Positions 54,317-64,000 of a stretch of DNA of 64,000 nucleotides are shown here, piece by piece. Each line of letters begins with the position of its first letter. Position 1 is the stretch's first letter. The stretch is from Lingula anatina (Eukaryota; Brachiopoda; Lingulata; Lingulida; Lingulidae). Both the position numbers and the translations under genes were made by a program. The stretch is from assembly GCF_001039355.2 (NCBI RefSeq), contig NW_019775515.1, positions 158,466 through 222,465 on the forward strand, read 5' to 3'. The notes beneath the pieces were generated by a model. It ran no database searches and was not told the origin of the DNA. It saw nothing but the letters and a program-made list of their open reading frames with translations.

Positions 54317-57000
54317 ATGAGTAAAAGTAAGCAGACGACCCTTTTCCAAAGCTGGGGCAATAAAGGTGAAGGGGCAAGGCCAAGAGTTTCCTCACAGAAG
54401 CCCAGCACCAGTTCTGGTATCAGTGGCAGTGCTAGTACCAGTGGGGCAAAGAGAACCATTACTGGAGATCCTGTTGATACAGTGGAACTCTTAGACAGTG
54501 AAGATGAAGAAGACATGTTACTGGCCATGGCCATGGAACAGAGCTTGAAGGAAATACAACCAGGACAAGATTTGGCAGACCCAAAACCCACATGCATAAA
54601 CCCTTTGCCCGCTTGTGGTAATATTACTAATATTGCTATTTCTAGTGCAAATGATGACCATGCTTCGCACACAGATGTGGCCAGGACTGACATCAATAAT
54701 ACCTCAATTGAAGAGATACCTGGTTTTGACATGTCAGCTGGCAGGCTCTGGATCTACCCCACCAACTACCCTGTACGCACATACCAGTACGATATCGTCC
54801 AGCAATGTCTGTATAAAAACACCCTTGTAGCTCTGCCTACTGGCCTGGGCAAGACCTTCATTGCTGCTGTGGTGATGTATAACTTTTACCGGTGGTACCC
54901 TGAGGGGAAGATAGTGTTCATGGCCCCCACCAAACCTCTGGTAGCTCAGCAGATAGAGGCATGTTATAATATCATGGGAATACCTCAAACTGATACTGCT
55001 GTTATGACAGGTACATTTTGATTTTCATTCTGGAATATATTATAGTAAATCTTAGCATTGAACTGGGAGTTTTAATATTTTTTACAGCAACTTTCCAAAA
55101 TAGTATTAATCAAGTTACACAAGACTTACACAATAAGAATTACACAATAATTTAATATTTTATTTGTACATACAAAATTTGAGTTTGAAGTGTAAATAAG
55201 GTATAAATATATTATTTTTTAATTTTCTAGGTGCAATGCTTCCTCCAGAGAGACTTCGAGCATGGAGCCAGAAGCGTGTATTCTATCTGACCCCACAGGT
55301 GATGACAAATGACCTGAGCCGAGGCGCCTTTCCTGCTGAAGACATCAAATGTTTGGTTGTAGACGAGGCTCACAAAGCTCTTGGAAACCATGCATACTGC
55401 CAGGTGGGTTATGTGGTTGATTTTTTTTATTATAGGTGAAGAATTATTGAAGGTTTATGTTTGAAACTTAGCAAATTGAATTTAATGGTTTTATTTTGTG
55501 CAACCTTTGTCAGTTTGAGATATTAAATGGACTGAAATGTTGAATTGAATCTATTGATTTTATCAAATCTTTTTTCCCTTCAGGTGGTGAGAGAGCTTGT
55601 AAAGTATTCCAGGGATTTCCGTGTTCTAGCCCTAAGTGCCACACCAGGGAGTGATCTCAAGGTAGGTGGTGAAGGGTTACCACGCAATTAAAGTTTTAAA
55701 AAAGTGATATTCATCATTAAACACTAAAGGTTTTGTATATTTTAAATAATTTTGAAATAATGTCAAACTATAGACAAAAGTGAATATAACTGTGTGTATT
55801 ATAAATTATAATACTCCCAGGCAGTGCAGCAGGTGCTGACCAACCTGCTTGTGTCTCACATAGAGCTGAGAACAGAGGACAGTGCAGATATCAAGGCATA
55901 TGCACATGACAGAAAGGTGGAGAAAATTGTGGTAAAGCTGGGAGCTGAGTTGGATGCTGTGAAGACTAAATACATGCAGGTGGATCCATATGTCCATATG
56001 TCAGATGAAATTTGATAAGTAAAGCAAATCATTTGTAATTAATAGGTAGCAAAAATGCAGGATGCAACACAATTTATTTTGTCTCTCCTTTAGGTTGCCC
56101 TAATTTGCGATTAAAGGCAAAACACCAGCCAGTGCAGAAATACATTATTATTGGCAAATTTGCAAATGGTTGAGCTACACCCTGGAACTGAGGTGAAGTG
56201 GTATTGTAAAGTTGATCTTAAACTACATACTAAATGTGATGATGTTGTTGAAATGTTTACATTTTCCAGATACTGAGTGTTGTGGTTGGCAAGCTGGTAA
56301 AACTGAGAGTTTTGTATAACAGGGAGCCAACAAGTTTGTCAAAGTTCCTGATTTTAAAAGCAAGGGAGCAGTTCAGACAGGACCCACCTCAACATTTACA
56401 AGTAAGTTCATTAAATAATATTATTTCAAAACCAGTCGAAAACTCTGTTGAGTTCCTACATGTCGATTCTTATTTTTTAAAACAACCTTAAACTAGACAA
56501 AACTTTTAGTTAAAATTAATTTTAACAGTGTTTATTACATTTTCTGTCTTGCGGTCTCAGGTTCTTGTTTGGCGATGGATATAGAACTTAAGTCAGTGAT
56601 AAAAAAATTGCTTTAATAAAAACAGTGCTTTGTGTGTGCTCTTTATCCCTCATCTCTGTATTATAGAGACATCAGTATGGCATTGTTGAGGGAGACTTTG
56701 CAATGTGTATGAGCTTATATCACGGCTTTGAGCTCCTGCAGCAGCATGGACTGAGGTCTCTGCACCAGTTCCTGAAGAGTATTGTCAGTGGAGAAAAGGG
56801 ACATGGCAGAACTCGCAGTGAGCTGATGAGGAACCAAGACTTCAACGCCATAATGGAGATGCTGGAGGAAAAGTTTGAACCTAAGGCTAAGTGAGGATTA
56901 CATACAGACATTAACTTACTGATATTATGGCACTGGTCTTTAGAATGATAACATTTAAGGTTTAAACTTTGATAATGCTAATTTTAGACTATAATTAATT

Positions 57001-57098
<98 letters not shown>

Positions 57099-60000
57099 GT
57101 TTTAGAAAAAATCTTGAATACTAAACAGTGAGTTTGTGCCTGAAAAAAAATTATAAAATCCCCATTATGGAAATTGCCAATCTTTGGAAAACCATAAGCT
57201 TAGAGAGCCATAAGCTAATTAAAGCCAGATGTTACTCACTGCTTATCTTCTAAGAACTTGTAACAGACTATTCTCTTTATTTTGTAGCCATGTCACCCAG
57301 TCTGGTCCCAGCCAATCAGGACTTGACCCTGCCTTTGTATCAGGACACCCCAAACTGGAGAAGTTACAGGAAGTTGTACTGGAACACTTTAAGAAATTTC
57401 AGAATGGTATTTTTTTGAATATATATTATTATTGGAATTTTTATTGGAATATTGGTATATTATTGGAATTTGACTCTATTACAGATATTAAGACATTTTT
57501 CCATTGTTTTGGTGGATATTTCAAAATTTTTATTGCAAGAATAAAGTATCTTAGTTTCAAGTGTCAATCAAATTATATATAAATAAAAAAGAAAGACAGA
57601 AGTTAGTAAATGGGAAAAGGAATAGTGTGATATGATAGTTAAAGAATGGCTGACAAAATTTGAAAATTATGCGTACTTAGATATATGTTGGTTATTTAGT
57701 GGATATCTAGATTATTTCATTATTTTACAGACAGCACTGCCACACGCATCATGATATTCTCCCAGTACAGAGACAGTGTGAAAGAGATCAATGACATGCT
57801 GGAGAGACACAGGCCACTGGTGAGAGTGATGAGCTTCATAGGACAGTCATCAGCTGGGAAAGCTACCAAAGGGTTTTCACAAAAAGAACAACTTAGGGTA
57901 GGGATGGTGCCTGAATTTATACTACTTTTATCTGTAACCTTTAAACTCATTGTCTATCCAGGCAAATGGTAATCTTTATCTTTTAGACGAAAGGATTTGG
58001 TTGTTACTTTTGGTTTGGTTTGTTACTTTTGTTTGACTTAATTATTATTTTTTTTTTTTTGTAATTTGCACATTACTTTTGTGAAACCTATCATAAATTG
58101 ATAATCTGCAAGTCAAAATGATGAGATCACTGCATGGTGCAGAAAACCAATTTCACTTCATTCAGCTTGTGTGTCTCTCCTTTAACTCTGTCAGGTAATG
58201 AAGCAGTTCCGAGATGGAGGGTACAACACCCTGGTGTCCACATGTGTTGGTGAGGAAGGTTTAGACATTGGGGACGTGGATCTTATCATCTGTTTTGATG
58301 CTCACAAGAGTCCCATACGCCTCATACAGAGGATGGGGAGAACTGGCCGCAAGCGGGAGGGACGGATTGTCATGCTTGTGACGGAAGGAAAGGAAGAAAA
58401 TGTAAGTGACAAGTTTGACCAAACCTTTGAATAAAATGGCTTAAGCTATATTAATTAAAACCAAGATTGGTTTGATAGTCAGAACAAAAAGTTTTTGTTT
58501 TCAAACTTTCAACATTTAGGTGGGGCAGGTAATATCGATTACATATTAAAACAATAACCCCTGATCATTTGCAGTCACATGAATCTAGGCAAATTTTTCC
58601 ATATCAGATTTACAACCAGAGCCAATATAGTAAGCGCAGTATCCACAAAGCCATTATGAACGGTGCCAAGACCCTTAAGTTTTACCCCCACAGTCCCCGC
58701 ATGGTCCCCAGGGGTGTGAAGCCCCAGTGCCACAAGATGCACATCACTGTCAGCAAGACATTCAATAAAAGTAGCAAGGGAAGGAGAGAGAGCAGTGGTG
58801 GTGGGCAGAAGAAAGTTACAGGAATGCTGGGAGGTTTAGGTGAGTAAATTAAGGGGTTGATGTTTTGACGTTTAAAAATGATACAGCAAAATTGTATCAT
58901 TTTTTCCCCTTATTTTCCATATTCTATTTTGATTCCTCATTGTGCATGCTGCACTCTGTCTTTGCTAACTGTTGATACATATGATACCCAGAATTGATTT
59001 GACATTTTCTCATATCAGTATCATTTTACCAGCAGCAAATAAGCTGTATGTCACATTGCTGTATATTTTATCAGTGAAGAAGACCTCTAAAGATGGTGGG
59101 CTTACAGATGAAGAACTTTCCTATTGGTCAGCTCATTACAAGCTGCCAGACAGTGAAACACCAGTCATTCCTACCTCTGGATTTCTTACTTTACCTGGAT
59201 GCAGGGCACAGGTGAGAAAAATGTGCTGATCTTCTACACTCAAACTGTCCTGCTGACTTTCAAGTCTGCACATTGTAACTTTTGATATCTAAGATATTGG
59301 GTACTATTCTTGACTTAGTCTGTTGACTTAGTCTATTAAGGCTGTACATATTTTTTGGTTTAAATTTTATTTTAAAAGGAGGTTTGAATAAAATAGTGTT
59401 ACTAGACCTGGTTAAAGAACACTATGTTTTGGCCTTAGGGCGGGAGAGAGGCGAAGGAAGCTGTCCAAGATTGAGAAAAATATCAACTCACAAATGTGAT
59501 GAATTTATGACCAAACAAATACCATACTTAATGATGATGATGATGATTACTAGATATATTATATCATAACATATATATAAGTATGCCTTTAGATCATTTG
59601 GTTAAGAATGTAAATGGACTTATTTTGCAGACGGAGAAGGGCCTATCAGAGAAAAGGTCCTTGTCCCTGTCAGAGTGGATCCCATGGCAGAATAGGAAGC
59701 AGCATAGTCATCTCACTGGCCATTCATCATCCACAGAAGACTTCGTGGAGCTGATGCAGTTTTGTGAACTACAAGGTATGCCACATGTTAAATAATATCA
59801 TTATTTCAGAACTGCGAATTTTATAAATATATGAATAAGAAGTGTAGTCGTTATTTCTTGGAATTATTTATAAATATGTGCAACTGAGTCTTTTAAATCT
59901 TAGATATTATGCTGACTGTGTGAAATAAAGTAGTAAATAGTGTATATATTTTTAATAAATGAGTTAATATTTACTGTTAATGCAGTCAAGCAATAACTCA

Positions 60001-63000
60001 TTCTGTTCTTACAGCCACTTTAGGAGATGAAGACGTCTATGGATTGGAAATGGAGACTTACCTGAATGAAGATGACATCCTGAAAGAACCTAATGACCAG
60101 AACACTGGCATACTGAAGTTTTGTGCTTCAGTGACAGCACAGAAGACGGGCAATAAAAAGGTCCAGGGTGACCAGATGAAATCAAAGCGACGCAGTGAAA
60201 ATCTGCCTGTGTTCAGCTCTCAGACTGAGTCAGACAGCGAAAGTGATCTTCCAGGATTTAGTGCAAAACAAATTAATGTGCTGGTTGACGTGAACATGGA
60301 GGACGAAATGGTGGACCAAAATGACAAAAATCTGCCAAAACAGTCATCCTCTGGAGCCAAAGAGGCTGACAACATTTCCAAGAGGGATGAAAAATGCAAA
60401 GAAAGGGGAAACAAGAAATCAACAGTGTCTGCCCAGAAGGGTTCCCTTGTGAAGGAAGTGCCTCATTGTTCCAAAAGGACAGGAAGCATTGAGGGAGAAG
60501 CACCTGCAAAGAGGAAGAAAAAAAAGAGGAAATCAGTTGAAACTGTTTCAGTGATAACTGCCATTAATGGTGGTGACAGGGAAGATTTCATTGAAGATGT
60601 ACATCAGACAAATATCCAAGTAAATGTTGATTGTAAAAAAGGAGACATTCATAAGAATCATGATGTTGAAATTGAACCAGAGATGCACTCTGTCCAGTCT
60701 GAAAATGAAATTAATATTGATCATGACACCAATAAAGAAGAGTCTGGTGTAAATACTGAAGAGGAAAATGACACTGCTGACTTATTCCCATTTTATTTCT
60801 CTCAGAAGTGTTTCACAAATCCAAAAACTGTTTTGCATAAGGATTCCAACTTGAAATCTGAGTCAAAGGTGAAACCCGCTCCTTCTCTGGCTGAGATGAG
60901 GGAAATGTTCTCTCACATGGACCACAAGGAACAGTTGTCTCCTGTAGATGTACTGGAGCTGATAGATCAGTGGGAGAGGGAGAAAGTAGAGGTAACAGAA
61001 TCAGATCTACCAGGTGTGATGGAGGAGAGGGAAGATGACTGGAGCAATGCATGGGATAAAAAAGTAGACTGTAAGTCTCCATTGCTTGTAGGAAAAACAG
61101 CTTCTGCAGAATCCAGTAAACAACCTATTAGACCTTCAGAATCACAAGAGCACAGGGGACTGCAAATGAGTTCTGTTTCAGACAAAAATACTAAAATCTC
61201 AGAACCAGAGTTTGATCTCAGAATTCCCAGTGACTGGTCACATGAGTTGCCATCAGAAAATGATAATGGTTTCAACCCGACCAAGATTTCCAATTCTGAA
61301 CTTAAAAATGAAATATCAGAACCACTGAGTAACATATCTGAAGTTAAAACTAAAATACTTGACTCTGAAGCTAAGAGTAAGTTTTCTGATTTTAAGTCTG
61401 TTCTGGATGTAAACAGAGACTGTTGGGAAGGTCTACCCCAAGAGGAAACTGCTGACTTTGATCTCAGTGTTTGTGATCTATTTACTGATGAAACTGATGT
61501 TAATGTCACTGACCAGAAATGTGACAATAATTTGGGCAAAATTGAACACAGGAAAAACAGTATTTGTAAACCTTCATTACTAAAGAAAAAGTCCAGTTCT
61601 CATTTTCAGCAGAAATTTGTAAATGACCTGGAATTTAACAAAGAAGGTGATAATTCAAACAGTATGGACTTCTCAAATAATCTACTATGTCTGACCACTA
61701 ATGTTAACCATGCAAAAGCAAGTTCTGAACAAAGTGCCAGTGGAAGTTTAGAAAGTGCTCTAAAACCACAGTCTTGTTCTACTGCCACTGTGGACAGGAA
61801 GGACAAAAAGCAAGAGGACGCTACAAATAGTTTGATAGATAACAAATTATTATCACCAGATATTTCAGTCAAGGCACCTCATTTTTCATGTGACGGGCAG
61901 GCAAGCAGAACAAGCACCCCAATTGTTATTAACAAATTTGTGACCAGAGTGAAACAAAATAGCAGTTGTGCACCAGGCACTCCACTAAAAGAAGACCAGC
62001 AAGCTAACTTGTATCATGCTTCTTTCAATGATGATGAGGATGATCTCTTGGCTGCTGTGTGTACACCAACTCATCATTCCAAATCACACAATGCCACTAC
62101 CTCACAGTTCACTTTCACACAGGCCTTGAAGGCAGTGGATGACAGTTTTGAGGTTGGAGGACACCAGAGCATAGGTAACCATGGGGAGGAAGGTAACAAA
62201 ACTAGACTTGTTAATGATTTACATTGTGTTGTCCAAAAAGATGAGAAATGGGCACTTAAAGATGTTGAACCCAAAGTTAATTTCACTGATAAAGAGAACG
62301 TGGATGATTTGGAACCTTCAGAACCCCAGTTTGATCTTGGGTTTGATATGCTGGATGATTCAGACCTTGATGACGACGATGTTATTCCACCATCACCAGA
62401 ACATTTGGTACAGACATTGCAGTCAAGTATGGCTACCAGGCTTGGAAAGGGCTTCCCTACTGGTCTCAGTAGTCAACATTTTGGTACAGCAGTCAAGAAC
62501 TTAGCTGAAAAAACTGTTGAAACAAAGAATATTGATGAACATTTTAAAAGAGGTGATCATGAGATTGTTTCCCAAGAATTGCTTCCATCATCACAAAAAT
62601 ATAGCAGTACTATAATGAAACGGGATTCAAAAGTAGATTTTTCCCAGGAGCCATGCAAGAGATCTAAATTTTCACTTAAAAGAAAGAGTCGTAGCCTGGA
62701 GAAAGCTGATCCATCTTGTCTGGTGGCGCCATCTTCCAGTCCTGCAGCAGACATAGTCTTCGGTCCCCCAGTGGCAGTGGTATCCCCACAGAGCCATTTG
62801 GTGAAATGTAAGTTTTAGAAACTTTTGTTAACAATTACTTTTTGTTTTGGTGTGTGATTTAAATGATTTTCTATTTTGTTATTTTACGCCTTATTGTATC
62901 AATAAAATAAATAGGTAAAATGTTTTGTGTAGAAAGCATCCTTTCATCTACATGTACAGTAACAAGAGTCTATATTTTTTTCCCTATAAAAGCCTCTTCA

Positions 63001-63666
63001 GATTCAGAAGAAGAAATTATTGTAAGGACAAAAAGGAAGAAAGTGCTGATGATCCAGTCCCAAGAAGTCAAGTCAGGTAGAGATATTCTTTTATAGATAG
63101 ATATTCTATCATTTGTCAATACAGTTATTATAATGTGGAAGAAAAATCATAAATAGATAAATTGAACACTAATAAACTAATTAATGCACATTTCAGGAGA
63201 TTGACTAATTTTGTTTATTTTTTCTTCTAATTAGATACTGAGTGGAGTCCTAGTCCTCCCAAAAGGAAGCATTTCCCAAGTAGAAGCAAGGTAAAGTGTA
63301 ATTTGTAAATTTTATCTCACCTTTGTCAAGAACTTTTTATCATCAAGGTGTAATATATAAAAGGGTTTTACATAGAATCTGAGATTGACAAAATCATAAG
63401 TTGCTAATGCAGGTCACCCCAGTGTTAATGCAACTCATCTGTGTGTTTACTGTGGTCTGATATTTGCAATAGTGGTCAGATTTGCATTAATGATGGCCTT
63501 ATTTACATGTATGAGAAGAATGTCATTGCTGCACCTTTATTTTTACAGATCTGTGATGCAGTGACTGATGAAGAATCTCCAGTGGTCAAGCGGTCAGGCA
63601 GTAAGCCCAATAAGCTGGCATTTTTGTCCAGCTCAACTGATGTAGATGATGATGATGATTTCCAAG
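54317..63666 (+). CDS. FANCM: Fanconi anaemia group M DNA translocase, C-terminus beyond the window
   Basis: Sixteen exons with agreeing phases: 54317-55010, 55231-55403, 55584-55661, 55821-55979, 56270-56401, 56667-56890, 57288-57406, 57731-57897, 58195-58401, 58608-58839, 59075-59211, 59631-59775, 60015-62807, 62993-63076, 63235-63290 and 63549-63666, about 1,839 residues (human 2,048). The N-terminus has the family word TLFQSWG. The SF2 helicase core shows Walker A (LPTGLGKTF), DEAH, LSATPG and [12 protein letters not shown], with the Hef/FANCM-type insert between the two RecA lobes. The 2.8-kb exon 13 encodes the long disordered region, including 'FDLSVCDLF' and '[10 protein letters not shown]' words that resemble the RMI-binding MM2 motif. 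FANCM remodels stalled forks and anchors the Fanconi core complex and BLM-TOP3A-RMI. The ERCC4-like and HhH C-terminal domains should follow past 64000. Confidence 0.94.
57006..57090. repeat. (AT)n microsatellite in a FANCM intron
   Basis: About 40 AT units with one interruption near 57036, in the intron between the exons ending at 56890 and starting at 57288. Confidence 0.95.
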
Positions 63667-64000
63667 GTGGGTGTGGAAACCAGGAGAGAAACAACAGTGT
63701 GGGCCTGTTTTACAAAAGATCTTTAGTCTAAATATTGGTCGACTTTCAGACAATTTTTTACTGATTTGAATTGAAAAGGCAATTTTTTCTTGGATGTTCT
63801 CCTCATAAGGGCCTCCAGACCCTTCATTGCTAGTCCACTGAACTAATCATTTTCATTTTCAATGTCTTACTTTTGGATAATGTTTATACCAATTTTCCAA
63901 GAAGGTGTCTCAAATCATCATCTCGGTTTTTCAGTTCCTCCATTTTTGTCTGTTCCTCGGATCTGTATCTTCAGCTTGTGTCTGTCTTCTGTCTGCGTTA
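63667..64000 (+). other. FANCM intron, running off the window
   Basis: Begins with a GTGGGT donor after 63666. No further exon is identifiable before the window ends. Confidence 0.6.

Noticed and set aside
60813-61539. Minus-strand frames of up to 190 codons within FANCM exon 13
   Set aside because: Shadow frames; exon 13 is bounded by good splice sites in the right phases on plus.
1-64000. tRNA, rRNA or bacterial-type features (operons, ribosome binding sites)
   Set aside because: No cloverleaf or rRNA similarity was noticed by eye, and the sequence is clearly an intron-rich animal genome; a tRNA scan was not possible here.

Overview
This window is nuclear DNA from an animal. Genes are split into many short exons with GT-AG introns of roughly 0.1 to 5 kb, the sequence is AT-rich, and the genes have clear vertebrate orthologues but animal-typical invertebrate spacing. 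PIF/Harbinger, Ty3/gypsy, foldback and MITE-like elements are abundant, which suggests a marine invertebrate (a non-vertebrate deuterostome or a lophotrochozoan). I cannot fix the phylum from sequence alone.

Layout. 1-6011: the channel region of a polycystin-1/REJ-like protein on + (exons at 1179-1260, 1539-1843, 2130-2298 and 2640-2846). Its next exon start has been amplified into a 72-bp in-frame minisatellite (5481-6011) that stops at an N. 6013-27021: a repeat block with two near-identical PIF/Harbinger transposons (6996-15462 and 16112-26061), each with a 3-bp CWG target duplication, a three-exon HARBI1-like transposase on + and a Myb/SANT-like gene on -. Copy 1 is interrupted by a non-autonomous LTR retrotransposon carrying an unknown 371-residue ORF. 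Copy 2 is interrupted by a foldback element and by an internally deleted gypsy element that has a textbook -1 frameshift site. Copy 2 sits in a 66-bp satellite. 27112-34982: a VRK-family kinase on -, missing its C-terminal exons, with a 4.5-kb foldback element in one intron. 36287-48091: PPP1R37 on +. 50589-53761: MAP10 on -. 54317 to the end: FANCM on +, missing only its C-terminal nuclease-like part, which lies beyond the window.

The host genes form two head-to-head pairs (VRK/PPP1R37 and MAP10/FANCM) that probably share bidirectional promoters; PPP1R37 and MAP10 converge. They are housekeeping functions in chromatin and mitosis (VRK), PP1 phosphatase targeting (PPP1R37), microtubules (MAP10) and replication-fork repair (FANCM); no operon-like cooperation is implied.

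Single Ns at 6012, 15848 and 27022 coincide with places where gene or repeat structure breaks (the polycystin downstream exons and the VRK 3' exons are both absent). The 6-27 kb block may therefore be contigs joined by a scaffolder, and its order and orientation should be treated with caution. Exon boundaries were placed by hand from splice consensus, reading phase and family similarity.
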